Part shown: positions 9,332 to 17,797 of the stretch, piece after piece | How the letters are laid out: each line of letters opens with the position of its first letter | How positions within the stretch are numbered: the stretch's first letter is position 1 | Source: Myxacorys chilensis ATA2-1-KO14 | GTDB taxonomy: Bacteria; Cyanobacteriota; Cyanobacteriia; Leptolyngbyales; Leptolyngbyaceae | Length of the DNA: 64,000 bases | Direction of reading: 5' to 3' | NCBI GenBank assembly: GCA_019359275.1 | Contig: JAHHHP010000008.1 | Span: forward strand, 38,761 to 102,760 | Program-made: the position numbers and the translations under genes | Notes under the pieces: model-generated | Told to the model about the DNA's origin: nothing | What the model saw: the letters and a program-made list of their open reading frames with translations, nothing else | Database searches by the model: none

Positions 9332-9707
9332 GTTCTTTGCTGAAGCTAATGTTGAGAATTGCTGGATTCATTCTATCTTGCTAGGGCAAGAGGGGATAAG
9401 AAAAGGAATGAGGGATGCCTCCGATTATGCTTTACAAGTAGAGGGAACGGAGTGTCGGAGCATCACTTTTGCAAAGAAATTGTTCACTAGAAGATGATAA
9501 ATGTAGACGCCTGAAGCATAAAGTCTTACACGGTTGCCTTAGCCTTCTCACTCTAAGTTTCTCTGTACAGCTTGGTAGAGCAATACATTGTCAGGCTGAT
9601 CATTCTGTCAAGCTAAAAATCTCAAGGTAAAATTGTCGCACAGTCTTACATTAAACAAGCATTAGACAAAAAGCTTGACCCATTATCGGGCAGGGGAGCA
9701 ACGACTA
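9332..9707. other. Intergenic region upstream of dnaK3 and the DUF29 gene
   Basis: This 376-bp stretch separates divergent genes and must hold both promoters. I see no gene, no strong hairpin and no CIRCE-like inverted repeat (TTAGCACTC-N9-GAGTGCTAA) upstream of the chaperone gene. The DUF29 gene has a clear purine-rich ribosome site (AGGGGAG at 9691-9697). Confidence 0.5.
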
Positions 9708-10148
9708 ATGAGTAAAGCAACACTTTATGATCAAGATTTCCTGCAATGGACGCAACAACAAGCGGAGTACCTGCGGAATGGATGCTGGGCGGGGTTGGAC
9801 GTTGAAAATTTGGCAGAGGAATTAGAAGCGTTGGGGCGTAGTGAACAGAGAGAACTTGGCAGCTACTTACAGATCCTTTTGATGCACCTACTTAAATGCC
9901 AGTATCAGCCTGAGCGAAGAACCAAAAGTTGGGATGATACCCTCTCTAACTGCCGGGACAAGATTCAAGATTGCTTGGAAGATACTCCTAGCTTGCAACG
10001 TTTTCTTCAAGACTCAGAGTGGGTGGAGAAGTATTACCGACGCGCTCGCCGAGATGCAGCGAGAGAAACGCAAAAGCCAGTGGCAACATTTCCAACTGAG
10101 TGCCCCTACCCGGTTGAGCAGGTTCTTGATGCAGATTTTTTAGTTTGA
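9708..10148 (+). CDS. DUF29 family protein
   Basis: A 146-residue protein matching the cyanobacterial DUF29 pattern: YDQDFLQWTQQQAEYLR, then DVENLAEELEALGRSEQRELGSYL, LLMHLLKCQYQPERRTKSW, and the C-terminal FPTECPYPVEQVLDADFL. The family is helical, occurs in many copies per genome, and has no proven function. The open frame extends upstream to a TTG at 9675, but ATG 9708 follows AGGGGAG at good spacing and matches family starts (MSKATLYDQDF). A decayed second copy of the same family is seen near 24 kb. Confidence 0.88.
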   Translation: MSKATLYDQDFLQWTQQQAEYLRNGCWAGLDVENLAEELEALGRSEQRELGSYLQILLMHLLKCQYQPERRTKSWDDTLSNCRDKIQDCLEDTPSLQRFLQDSEWVEKYYRRARRDAARETQKPVATFPTECPYPVEQVLDADFLV

Positions 10149-10390
10149 CTTATCTTTTAGTCTATTTTCTATAGCGATTGAATCTGTCGTCGCGGTGGTT
10201 TAGTCAGCGGGTCACATCAATAAATACGTTGCTCTACACCAGAAGAATGATTCTTCGCAGCTTGTGATAGCGAAGCGCAGAAATGGGACATTCTATATCT
10301 AAGGAAAAGGCGGAAGAGAAAAGATCTTTGCCTTGCTCGAACAGGTGTGTTCCAACGATCTGTAGAAGGCTAAATTCATGATGTTTGGTT

Positions 10391-10957
10391 ATGGTTCAGC
10401 GATCCTTCGGAGCTTGGCAAAGCCAGTCGCTTCTGATTCTCAGCATTCTTGTTTTAGGGCTAACACCTTGGGCAGCAGTGGCTCAGTCCTTGCCCGATTC
10501 ACCCGTTGATGCTTCGCCTGCGGCTCCAAAAGATGCTTCGCCTGCGGGTCTAACAAATGATCAAAATCGAACGGTTCGGCTCGTGGTGAAGTTGAAAAAG
10601 CGGCGGGTCTATGTGTATGACGGTGAAACCGTAATTGCCAGCTACCCGGTTGCGATCGGTAGATCGGGTTGGGAAACTCCCGTCGGCGAACATCAGGTGC
10701 TTAATAAAGAAGTGAATCCTATTTTCACTAGTTTCAAGACGGGTAGTAAAATTCAACCCGGCTATGACAATCCGCTTGGGGTACGCTGGATTGGTATTTG
10801 GACAGACGGTAAAACTCAGATTGGGTTTCACGGCACAAATCAACCCGAGTCGATCGGGCAAGCGGTGTCACATGGTTGCCTTCGCATGTGGAATAAAGAT
10901 GTGACCCAGCTATTTGAGCAGGTTGAGGTCGGAACACCAGTTTCTGTGCAACCCTAG
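10391..10957 (+). CDS. Secreted L,D-transpeptidase (YkuD domain)
   Basis: A 188-residue exported protein. An N-terminal signal peptide (LLILSILVLGLTPWAAVAQS) is followed by a short Pro/Ala linker with two DASPA repeats and a YkuD catalytic domain from about residue 58. The active site IGFHGTN ... SHGCLRMWN contains the catalytic cysteine in the HGC(L/I)R motif and the upstream histidine. These enzymes make 3-3 crosslinks in peptidoglycan or attach proteins to it. The frame extends to a TTG at 10385; ATG 10391 is preferred. It is followed after 29 bp by a DUF2141 gene, likely one operon. Confidence 0.92.
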   Translation: MVQRSFGAWQSQSLLILSILVLGLTPWAAVAQSLPDSPVDASPAAPKDASPAGLTNDQNRTVRLVVKLKKRRVYVYDGETVIASYPVAIGRSGWETPVGEHQVLNKEVNPIFTSFKTGSKIQPGYDNPLGVRWIGIWTDGKTQIGFHGTNQPESIGQAVSHGCLRMWNKDVTQLFEQVEVGTPVSVQP

Positions 10958-10986
10958 TAGAAGTCACATCTTTTGCAAGGAGCGGT

Positions 10987-11448
10987 ATGGCGAGGTCAGT
11001 TCAAATTGGTGCTGTTTTGCTAACTGTATTGAGTAGCTTGATGTCTGCCTCGCACGCGACAGCAGAGTCAACCAAACTGAAGGTCGAAGTCGATGGGTTG
11101 CGGAGTCAGCGGGGAAATATCTGCTACAGCATTTTCGCAAGCAAGCAAGGATTTCCCACCGAAACGACAAATGCGGTGCGAAATCAGTGCGTTAAAATCA
11201 CGAACCGTTCGTTTGAAGTCGAGATTCAGAACCTTAAACCTGGGAATTATGCGATCGCGGTATTGCACGATGCCAATGGTGACAAACAAGCGAATCGAAA
11301 CGGACTTGGCATTCCTACAGAAGGCTTTGGGTTCTCTAAAAATCCAGCGATTCGCTTAAGCGCTCCGAGCTTTTCGGAAACGGCGTTTCGAGTGGCAGGC
11401 GGATCAACCAAGGTTCAAATTCAGTTGAAATATCTGTTAGGAGGGTAA
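10987..11448 (+). CDS. Secreted DUF2141 family protein
   Basis: A 153-residue protein with a signal peptide (GAVLLTVLSSLMSASHATAES) and a single beta-rich DUF2141 domain: LKVEVDGLRSQRGNICYSIF, then KPGNYAIAVLHDANGDKQANRN, GIPTEGFGFSKNPAI. The two cysteines (near residues 47 and 69) may form a disulfide outside the cytoplasm. Function is unknown; the family appears as a small periplasmic protein in many Gram-negative bacteria. A good ribosome site (AAGGAG) precedes ATG 10987. The last 12 bases overlap the convergent DUF4126 gene. Confidence 0.9.
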   Translation: MARSVQIGAVLLTVLSSLMSASHATAESTKLKVEVDGLRSQRGNICYSIFASKQGFPTETTNAVRNQCVKITNRSFEVEIQNLKPGNYAIAVLHDANGDKQANRNGLGIPTEGFGFSKNPAIRLSAPSFSETAFRVAGGSTKVQIQLKYLLGG

Positions 11449-12057
11449 ATCCGTTGGCTTGGCGCGACGAAATCGAGCGATTAGCTGCACAAGTTTGTAG
11501 AGCGCAAACCCTAACAGCGCAATCACTAGAACGCCAGCTAAGACAGGCACAGTAAAGGCTAATACCGATAGCGAAATAGACATTACTAGCTCTAACGCAG
11601 CAAAAATCGGATTAGCCAGTCCGCCTGAAGCGGTCGTTGATGTGCCTCGCAATAGATTTAGCAAACCTTTCGTCAGTCCAGCAGTTCCGCCGCCTGCAAC
11701 AAGCGCAAGCGTCCACTGGATCAGCGGGTTCATGTCAGGTGCAACCGAGGCAGCAACCACTGTGCCTGCAATAACTGCCGCTGGAGTTGCAAGAACGTCC
11801 AAGGCGTGATCAAACCAGGGAATCGAGTAGCCCACCACTTCTAAAACCGAAGCGATCGCAAATAGCGTCAAGGCTTGAGGATTCTCAATCCAGTCAAAGT
11901 TTGGCGGCAAATCGTAGTGCCCTAATACCGATACGGCGCTCAGAGCAAGTAAGGGCACAAATACCCGAAAGCCAGAGGCAGCGCTGAGGCTGATTGCTAA
12001 CATCAGTTCGATCAGAACGTGCGGATCAAGCAGTTGAGACACAAGACGTTTAGGCAA
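11437..12057 (-). CDS. DUF4126 family membrane protein
   Basis: A 206-residue protein with about five hydrophobic helices. It carries the family-typical opening IELMLAISLSAASGFRVFVPLLALS, then WFDHALDVLATPAAVIAGTVV and LVAGGGTAGLTKGLLNLLRGTSTTASGGLANPIFA. The glycine-rich 'GGGTAG...TRGTSTTASGGLANP' segment is the best family marker. Function is unknown. Its stop region overlaps the convergent DUF2141 gene by 12 bp, with no terminator visible between them. Confidence 0.88.
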   Translation of the reverse strand: MPKRLVSQLLDPHVLIELMLAISLSAASGFRVFVPLLALSAVSVLGHYDLPPNFDWIENPQALTLFAIASVLEVVGYSIPWFDHALDVLATPAAVIAGTVVAASVAPDMNPLIQWTLALVAGGGTAGLTKGLLNLLRGTSTTASGGLANPIFAALELVMSISLSVLAFTVPVLAGVLVIALLGFALYKLVQLIARFRRAKPTDLPS

Positions 12058-12192
12058 ACTTCACTTTCAGTGTAAGAGACAAGACTAATCTCTACTACAG
12101 GCCAACCGAATCATATCGAGTAGAGGAATCTCCCCCAGACGAGGCAACCAGTTTCTCTCAAACTAAAAGCTATAGGGTTTAGAGGTAATGAT

Positions 12193-12591
12193 ATGAGTGC
12201 GGCGTCTTGGAATCAGCAGGGGTGTCAGCTTTGTGAGCAAGAACAGTACGGTGAGGCGATCGCGGCATTTGATCAGGCGATCGCGCTTGCTCCAAGTTTT
12301 GCGGAAGCCTGGAACAACCGAGGAAATGCGCTATCGGGTCTAAAGCGGTTTGCTGAGGCGCTGGGGTCGTACGATCGCGCGGTGCTGATGCAGCCTGATC
12401 ACCATCAGGCCTGGTTTAACCGAGGATTGCTGCTTACCGAGATGCAGGCGTATGGCAATGCGCTGGAGTGCTTCGATCGAGCCATCGACCTTTATCCTGA
12501 TCCGTGTTACCTACACGCTAGAGAATCCATTTGGCTTAAGAAAAAGCTGATTCCGATCTATCAGCAGAACGAATTCGCTCGTCGAGTCTAA
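12193..12591 (+). CDS. Small tetratricopeptide-repeat protein
   Basis: A 132-residue protein made of three TPR units (about residues 3-36, 37-70, 71-104): WNQQGCQLCEQEQYGEAIAA, AWNNRGNALSGLKRFAEALG, AWFNRGLLLTEMQAYGNALE. Each shows the canonical W/L-G-Y-A-P spacing. A short basic C-terminal tail (KKKLIPIYQQNEFARRV) follows. TPRs mediate protein-protein contacts; the partner is unknown. No signal peptide, so probably cytosolic. Confidence 0.88.
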   Translation: MSAASWNQQGCQLCEQEQYGEAIAAFDQAIALAPSFAEAWNNRGNALSGLKRFAEALGSYDRAVLMQPDHHQAWFNRGLLLTEMQAYGNALECFDRAIDLYPDPCYLHARESIWLKKKLIPIYQQNEFARRV

Positions 12592-12671
12592 GCCGCATGA
12601 GCGGTTAATTTAGTCGTTAGCTGTCTTCGTCTACGGGTGGTGGCAGTAGTTTAAAGCTTACTCGTCGATGT

Positions 12672-13256
12672 TCAGGATGATGCCAGTAAAGCATTGATAT
12701 GTCGCCGCACAAGGTATTGTTGTTGCTCTGCCGAGAATTGCTCAGGGCAGATGATAATTCCAGTGCCAATGCCATCTACTAGGGCAACGAGTGCATTGGC
12801 TTCGAGGGTTAAATCAAGATCAGCTCGAATTAGATTAGCTGTTTGCAAATCAGCTAACTCTTGAGAAATAATTTGCCGTAAAAAGTCATAGCGTTTTCGG
12901 TGCTCCTGAACTAGGTGTTCGCGCCCGATCGAGTAGCCCAAAAACGCTACCCAAACTTTCCAATCAGCTTTATCACTGACCTCCAGAGGGAGAGCCATAA
13001 AAATCATCTGTTCTAGCCTGTCAATTCCTTGCCCTCTCTTGGTACAAGCTTTCATATCCTTTAGGACGTTTTCAAACACTTGTTCTAAAGCAAATAAGAT
13101 GAGTTCTTCTTTATCTCGAAAGTAGTGGGTAACAACTCCGGTCGAGGAGCCAAGTTCCTGCGCGATCGCCCGCATACTGGTACGATCCAATCCCTCACGG
13201 ACAATCACCCGCCATGCCGCATTAGCAACTTCAATACGTCGCTCCTCATAACTCAT
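12672..13256 (-). CDS. TetR family transcriptional regulator, BetI-like
   Basis: A 194-residue repressor. The N-terminal helix-turn-helix (about 8-55: EVANAAWRVIVREGLDRTS, MRAIAQELGSSTGVVTHYF) is typical of TetR proteins, and the C-terminal ligand domain has the BetI-type layout (DWKVWVAFLGYSIGREHL, LVALVDGIGTGIIICPEQ). The frame extends to 13292, but ATG 13256 gives the family-like start MSYEERRIEVANAAW. It is divergent from a GNAT gene, and the spacer holds two near-palindromic sites that are the likely operators, so it probably represses itself and the acetyltransferase gene. The inducer is unknown. Confidence 0.9.
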   Translation of the reverse strand: MSYEERRIEVANAAWRVIVREGLDRTSMRAIAQELGSSTGVVTHYFRDKEELILFALEQVFENVLKDMKACTKRGQGIDRLEQMIFMALPLEVSDKADWKVWVAFLGYSIGREHLVQEHRKRYDFLRQIISQELADLQTANLIRADLDLTLEANALVALVDGIGTGIIICPEQFSAEQQQYLVRRHINALLASS

Positions 13257-13306
13257 AGCTCTCCCTAGTTTGCAGCCACATAGAACAGTCATCTTGACAT
13301 CTCATC

Positions 13307-13348
13307 ATAACAGTTGTTATATTTTCATTACTACATAACAACTGTTGT
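13307..13348. promoter_or_regulatory. Two TetR-type operator sites between tetR and the GNAT gene
   Basis: Sites ATAACAGTTGTTAT (13307-13320) and ATAACAACTGTTGT (13335-13348) share the form ATAACA-NN-TGTTRT, centres 28 bp apart. Each is an inverted repeat with 6-bp arms (one mismatch in the second). They sit in the divergent spacer between the TetR gene and the acetyltransferase gene. Binding by the adjacent TetR protein is inference. Confidence 0.7.
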
Positions 13349-13380
13349 AATATTTCCTCTTTTACATCCATGGAGTCGCT

Positions 13381-13857
13381 ATGATTCGCTCAATCACGCC
13401 CGATGACACAGATACGCTGATTGTCTTAGCCGACTCTACCGAACTCTTTTCGTCCGACGAACTAGAGGAGTTGCGTCAAATGTTGACTGACTCGTTGAGC
13501 AAAGATGGCGACACTCATCCCTTCTGGATTACGGACGATGATGACGGACTTGTAGGATTAGCCTACTGCGAACCGGAACGAATGACCAGCGGGACATGGA
13601 ACCTGCAATTGATTGCCGTCCACCCGACTCAGCAAAGACAAGGACGCGGTGCGAAACTGCTACTGTTTGTGGAGCAGATTTTGGCAGACCGGGGTGCACG
13701 GATCTTACTAGTTGAGACGATGGGTACGCCAGACTTTGAGCATGTGCGAGCGTTCTATCGAAAGAACGGTTACGACGAGGAAGCACTTATACGCGAGTTT
13801 TATGCAGAAGGGGCGGACAAGATTGTTTTCCGCAAGGCACTATCCAGTCAGGGGTAG
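13381..13857 (+). CDS. GNAT family N-acetyltransferase
   Basis: A 158-residue acetyl-CoA dependent acyltransferase. The fold is recognisable from MIRSITPDDTDTLIVLAD at the start, the central WNLQLIAVHPTQQRQGRGAKLLL with the acetyl-CoA binding Q-x-x-G-x-G/A loop (QRQGRGA), and VETMGTPDFEHVRAFYRKNGY near the end. The substrate cannot be deduced. It is divergent from the TetR gene, with both shared operator candidates just upstream, so it is probably induced when the repressor's ligand appears; detoxification is a plausible but unproven role. Confidence 0.9.
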   Translation: MIRSITPDDTDTLIVLADSTELFSSDELEELRQMLTDSLSKDGDTHPFWITDDDDGLVGLAYCEPERMTSGTWNLQLIAVHPTQQRQGRGAKLLLFVEQILADRGARILLVETMGTPDFEHVRAFYRKNGYDEEALIREFYAEGADKIVFRKALSSQG

Positions 13858-14079
13858 TGAGCTTTTGCAGCGGACTAGCTATAGTCGCCAACTAGAAGCC
13901 ATCCTTATGCAATTGCTCACTTTAAATTGCGTCTGATGCCAACCAGCTAACGTTTCGGTTGGAGCGAACTGCCGAGAGATCTTGGTAATGATGCCGAAGT
14001 TACCGAGGTGCGGCGATCGCTTTGAGCGTATACGGAACAAAACGATCGCACTTTAATTAAGTAATCGTGCAGCTTAGCC

Positions 14080-14829
14080 TCAAACGTTCATAAATCCGCC
14101 ATCAATCACGAGATCTGCTGCTGTCATGTAAGATGACTCATCACTGGCGAGAAAAACGACACCAGCAGCAATCTCGACTGGGTTTCCAAATCGCCCTAAT
14201 GGGGCAGATTGCTTAATATAATCACCAAAACTGTTGAGTGCTTCTGGTGGTAGTCCCATTTTGCTTTGAAAATTCGTAGGCACAAAACCAGGGCTAATCG
14301 CATTAACTCGGATCTGGCGAGATGCTAATTCAGCAGCCAACGATCGAGCCAACGATCGCACCGCTACTTTTGTGGCAAAGTACACACTTCCCATTGCTGC
14401 ACCCTTCTCATGGACGGCTGATGCATTCAAGATAACGCTTGCTCCTTCATTTAGGGATTCAGCAAGCTTCTGCACCGTGAAAAATACACCTTTGACATTG
14501 ACATCAAACTGGTTATCGTAGAATGCTTCATCAATGGCATTTAGGGGTGCAAACAATCCGATACCAGCATTCGCAAACAGAATATCCAGTCCATCAAATT
14601 CTGCTTTTACTCGTGCTGCCAACGATTCCAGGTCAGGTAGGGAGCGAACATCAGCTCGAACTGGAATCGCCGCTTCACCCAGCTCTTTTGCAGCAGCTTG
14701 CAAACGCTCCTCATTCTGCCCAGTAATGATGACTCGCGCTCCTTCTGCAACAAACTGTTTGGCAGTTTCAAATCCAATTCCAGTTGTGCCTCCGGTGATA
14801 ACGGCTGTTTTATTTGCTAATCGTGCCAT
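14080..14829 (-). CDS. SDR family NAD(P)-dependent oxidoreductase
   Basis: A 249-residue short-chain dehydrogenase. The Rossmann nucleotide motif TGGTTGIG lies at 12-19, NAG at about 88-90, and the catalytic triad is Ser137, Tyr150 and Lys154 (VYFATK). SPGFV follows at about 180. The basic residue pattern after the second strand (GQNEERL) does not clearly decide NADH versus NADPH. Substrate unknown. It lies downstream of a TetR gene on the same strand, with its own operator-like site (14861-14877) 31 bp before the start, suggesting direct control by that regulator. Confidence 0.93.
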   Translation of the reverse strand: MARLANKTAVITGGTTGIGFETAKQFVAEGARVIITGQNEERLQAAAKELGEAAIPVRADVRSLPDLESLAARVKAEFDGLDILFANAGIGLFAPLNAIDEAFYDNQFDVNVKGVFFTVQKLAESLNEGASVILNASAVHEKGAAMGSVYFATKVAVRSLARSLAAELASRQIRVNAISPGFVPTNFQSKMGLPPEALNSFGDYIKQSAPLGRFGNPVEIAAGVVFLASDESSYMTAADLVIDGGFMNV

Positions 14830-14860
14830 TGTGATTCCTCGCTTGTTAGTGACGATAACC

Positions 14861-14877
14861 TATACCGATTGGTCTAA
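14861..14877. promoter_or_regulatory. TetR-type operator upstream of the SDR gene
   Basis: TATACCGATTGGTCTAA is an imperfect inverted repeat (TAnACC-N4-GGTCTA). A matching site, TATACCAAACGGTCAAA, occurs at 15504-15520 on the other side of the adjacent TetR gene. Thirteen of 17 bases are identical, with the differences mainly in the spacer. Confidence 0.72.
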
Positions 14878-14892
14878 GTTAAAGCAAAAAAA

Positions 14893-15483
14893 TTAGACAG
14901 TTTTGAGCAGTGCCAGTGTTGCCTCTACAGTGCTGCGTAAAAGTACTTCATCTTCCAAGACTCGACCAATTAATGCCATGCCTTGTGTTGTACACAGCAG
15001 TAGGCGCGCGAGGTTGCGGGAACTAGCAGCCGTATTGATTTCGCCTGCTTTTTGAGCACGGTCGATCGCAATACAAAAAGCATCTTCCGTTGCTTGAAGG
15101 TGGTAACGCAAAATGGATGCAATTTCCACCTCATCTGTATCAAAGTCAGCAATATTAGTGCCCAACATGCAGCCTTGACTTCCGGGTAACGAATGTTGTT
15201 GCTGCAAGTGTTGGAGGACTTGTTCCAGGTTTTCCAACGGCGAACCTGGGGCTAGAAGCTGATCTCGGATGGCTTTCACCTCTGTCTGAGCATAGTGGTC
15301 TAACGCCTTAAGGAAGAGCGATCGCTTGTTGCCAAACGTGTCATAGAGACTCTTTTTACCGATTCCCATGTGTTCAAGCAGTTCAGCAAGGCTGGCTGCC
15401 TCATATCCTCGTGCCCAAAACACTTTCATTGCCTTTGCTAGGGCAACTTCAGGATCGAATTGTTTTTCAGGTCCTCTGCTCAT
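14893..15483 (-). CDS. TetR/AcrR family transcriptional regulator
   Basis: A 196-residue repressor. The DNA-binding domain (about 10-60) reads ALAKAMKVFWARGYEAAS, LAELLEHMGIGKKSLYDTFG, NKRSLFLKAL, the form common in TetR proteins that control SDR or reductase genes. The C-terminal half (GSQGCMLGTNIADFDTDE) is ligand-binding and contains a cysteine that might sense electrophiles; that is inference. Two matching operator candidates flank the gene: one before the SDR gene and one in the spacer to the divergent NTF2-like gene, defining a three-gene regulon. Confidence 0.92.
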   Translation of the reverse strand: MSRGPEKQFDPEVALAKAMKVFWARGYEAASLAELLEHMGIGKKSLYDTFGNKRSLFLKALDHYAQTEVKAIRDQLLAPGSPLENLEQVLQHLQQQHSLPGSQGCMLGTNIADFDTDEVEIASILRYHLQATEDAFCIAIDRAQKAGEINTAASSRNLARLLLCTTQGMALIGRVLEDEVLLRSTVEATLALLKTV

Positions 15484-15503
15484 GGTGGTATAGTAGCACT
15501 ACT

Positions 15504-15520
15504 TATACCAAACGGTCAAA
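15504..15520. promoter_or_regulatory. TetR-type operator in the tetR / NTF2-like divergent spacer
   Basis: TATACCAAACGGTCAAA, the partner of the site at 14861-14877. It lies 20 bp upstream of the TetR start and 15 bp upstream of the NTF2-like start, so one bound repressor could block both. Confidence 0.72.
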
Positions 15521-15535
15521 GTTTTGAGGCAGGCT

Positions 15536-15922
15536 ATGACAAACCTCGAAATTATTCAGGAGTTGTATCAAGCTTTCCGTGAGAAGGATTATGATGCCTT
15601 TCTACGAATTTGCACACCTGATCTTGAATGGATTCAAAATGAAGGATTCCCGCGAGGGGCAACCCATCGAGGAGCCGAAGCAGTCGTCGAGGGGGTTTTC
15701 AAAGCATTTGATGACAACTGGGAATCGTGGTCGTTTGATATTGAACAGTATCTAGATGCAGGGAAAACTGTCATCGTTATTGGCAGTTATGCGGGTCGTA
15801 ATCGTTCAACGGGTAAATCGTTCTGCTCTTCGGCAGCCCATGTGTATAATCTTTGTGATGGAAAAGTCTCTCGATTTCGACAGTTTACGGATATTAAGGT
15901 AATCTGGGACGCAATGAACTAA
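15536..15922 (+). CDS. SnoaL-like / NTF2-like family protein
   Basis: A 128-residue alpha+beta cone-fold protein: NLEIIQELYQAFREKDYDAF, then ICTPDLEWIQNEGFPRGATHRG, FDIEQYLDAGKTVIVIGSY, CDGKVSRFRQFTD. This is typical of the SnoaL-like/ketosteroid-isomerase-like family, whose members bind or transform small hydrophobic molecules; no specific activity can be assigned. ATG 15536 follows GAGGCAGG and is preferred over an upstream TTG at 15524. It is divergent from the TetR gene and shares its operator candidate, so it is probably co-induced with the SDR. Confidence 0.85.
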   Translation: MTNLEIIQELYQAFREKDYDAFLRICTPDLEWIQNEGFPRGATHRGAEAVVEGVFKAFDDNWESWSFDIEQYLDAGKTVIVIGSYAGRNRSTGKSFCSSAAHVYNLCDGKVSRFRQFTDIKVIWDAMN

Positions 15923-16020
15923 TCGGTGGCGATCGCTGCATAACAATGCCCAGGCACACCGACCGTTGAAAGTCTACTGGTTATGACGCAAAGATTATCG
16001 GCGGCGGGTGATGGGCAACG

Positions 16021-17172
16021 TTAGAAGCGAGGGAGATGCTTTTTTATCTCTTGAACTCGACTGAGCCAAGCCAACAGATCTTGGGCACTAAAGTGCAAAC
16101 CCCGCGGCAAAATTTGCTCTAACTCTTCTTCAGAGCGTCCGGTTTGCTGCATCCACGCCGATTTCAGCGTTGCGGTATCGACTAGCTGAGAATCGCTCAA
16201 CCCTAACGCTTGCTGGATTCCAAGCTGTTCTTCGCGCCCAACCACATCAACAACGAACTCGCTACGATTCGCTTGATGCAATACTCCTGCTAATGCCTTG
16301 ATGTAAGCACTGCTATTCTCAGTTGCCAACTCGGCTAGAGGCACAGGTTGCCCAAATCGACGATTACTCGCCCAGATTAGAACTAGCAGCAAAACGCTAG
16401 CTTGCACTGTAACCGGAAGCAACGGTGTTTTGAGCAGGTAGATGAACCAGTTCTGAGCATCTTCTCGTTTTGCAACTTCTGCTTCTTTGTATCCGTGCAG
16501 ATACTCATCTACCCAAACGGTGTTACCGTTCTGTTTGACTAATTTTTCTAAAAACGCAAAATTTCCCGGTTCACCTTGATAGGCGTTAGCAGCCAGAAAG
16601 GGAGTGATTGAATAAATTACGCGACCTTTGCCGATCGCTGTTTCCCAAACGATCGTGCCATAGCGATCGCGCAACAGCGGTTTGCCTTTATAGAGCAACG
16701 TCTCACTATCATCTGCGATCGGTGACTTGTGATCGGTCCATTTCTCCCGTCGCCCCGTATCAATCCTGACGTTGCCCTCTTGAATTGTGGTGAAGGAAGC
16801 CTCCGTTGCGGATGGAGTGCCTGCTCCTAGAACAACCAGCGTGTTTCCCCGCTGCACCCATTCTCGTTCAGCATCGGACAAACTGAAGGGCAACCAGCCA
16901 CTATTAACTTGCAAAAAGGTTGTTTTCGTACCCTTGCGAGAACTGACAAAGGCTTCAGAGGGCTTTTGCCAGCGACTAATGGGTGTTCCTTGGCGCTCCA
17001 TATAGACAGACCACGCTCCATAGCCATCGGGCGCACGACTGAACGTAGAGCCACTGATTTGAGGATTGCTTTTAGGAGCGATAAATAGCGTTAAAAGAAT
17101 GAGGGTTGCGATCGCAAGGCCTCCCGCCAGAATTCTTCGATCAATACGCTTCAGCACGCTTTCCTTCCTCAT
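16021..17172 (-). CDS. DUF4350 domain membrane protein
   Basis: A 383-residue protein with a signal anchor (about 15-32, LAGGLAIATLILLTLFIA), an extracytoplasmic DUF4350 domain (about 35-230, with SRAPDGYGAWSVYMERQG, TLVVLGAGTP, KGRVIYSITPF) and a second membrane helix near 255-270 (VTVQASVLLLVLIWASN), followed by a cytoplasmic tail. DUF4350 resembles the glutamine-amidotransferase-like fold of ABC accessory proteins; function is unproven. It overlaps the upstream DUF4129 gene by 32 bp, a pairing commonly found with MoxR/DUF58 genes, which are absent here. Confidence 0.87.
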   Translation of the reverse strand: MRKESVLKRIDRRILAGGLAIATLILLTLFIAPKSNPQISGSTFSRAPDGYGAWSVYMERQGTPISRWQKPSEAFVSSRKGTKTTFLQVNSGWLPFSLSDAEREWVQRGNTLVVLGAGTPSATEASFTTIQEGNVRIDTGRREKWTDHKSPIADDSETLLYKGKPLLRDRYGTIVWETAIGKGRVIYSITPFLAANAYQGEPGNFAFLEKLVKQNGNTVWVDEYLHGYKEAEVAKREDAQNWFIYLLKTPLLPVTVQASVLLLVLIWASNRRFGQPVPLAELATENSSAYIKALAGVLHQANRSEFVVDVVGREEQLGIQQALGLSDSQLVDTATLKSAWMQQTGRSEEELEQILPRGLHFSAQDLLAWLSRVQEIKKHLPRF

Positions 17173-17773
17173 CTAAAGAATTGCGCTCAAGGTCGCTATA
17201 AGCTTGCTGACACTGATGAAAGACTTCGGCTGAAATGGTGGCATTGCTAAAGCAAAGCTGTTCATGAGTTCTGAGCAGCGTTTGATACGCGTGCGATCGC
17301 GGCAACAGTTGCACCAGATTCCAGTATTCGCGATCGGTGCGACTGGCTTGATGAGGAGCAAGTTTTGTATCGTTGAGTCGCTGTAGCGTGGCCATATAAA
17401 GGGCACGACAGGCTTCTCGGTAGTTTCCCTGCTGCTGAAACCGTTGAACCTCATGCATCCAAAAGGCGATCGTGCGATCGCGATCATGAGACTCTGCTTT
17501 GCGATCTAGCCGCTTAGAAAGCCTCAGACGGTTTGGATCAAAGTACGGGTTGAGCCATTGATACAGTTGCCAACCCAGCCACAAGACCAAGGCAGCTACA
17601 ATCGCCCAAAACGCTCCTTGAAACAACCACATCGGGAAGCTCCACTGGGGCGCACTCGGAACGTTAGGGGCGTCAAATTTGGGAAAATGCAGCTCAATCC
17701 ATTCGCCCACTCGCCACCAAAACTGCTGAAACTGCCAATCTAAACTATCTTTCTGGAATGTCCCCGCCGCCAT
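17141..17773 (-). CDS. DUF4129 domain membrane protein
   Basis: A 210-residue protein with one membrane helix at about 50-68 (FQGAFWAIVAALVLWLGW) and a cytoplasmic DUF4129 region: FWMHEVQRFQQQGNYREACRALYMATLQRLND, then REYWNLVQLLPRSHAYQTLLRTHEQLCF. The Y-R-E-A-x-R-x-L-Y motif marks the family, often located in clusters with a transglutaminase-like or MoxR ATPase gene. It is co-transcribed with the DUF4350 gene, whose start lies inside this gene's end. Confidence 0.85.
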   Translation of the reverse strand: MAAGTFQKDSLDWQFQQFWWRVGEWIELHFPKFDAPNVPSAPQWSFPMWLFQGAFWAIVAALVLWLGWQLYQWLNPYFDPNRLRLSKRLDRKAESHDRDRTIAFWMHEVQRFQQQGNYREACRALYMATLQRLNDTKLAPHQASRTDREYWNLVQLLPRSHAYQTLLRTHEQLCFSNATISAEVFHQCQQAYSDLERNSLDEEGKRAEAY

Positions 17774-17797
17774 CGCTTTGCTCTTCGTGAGGTGAAG

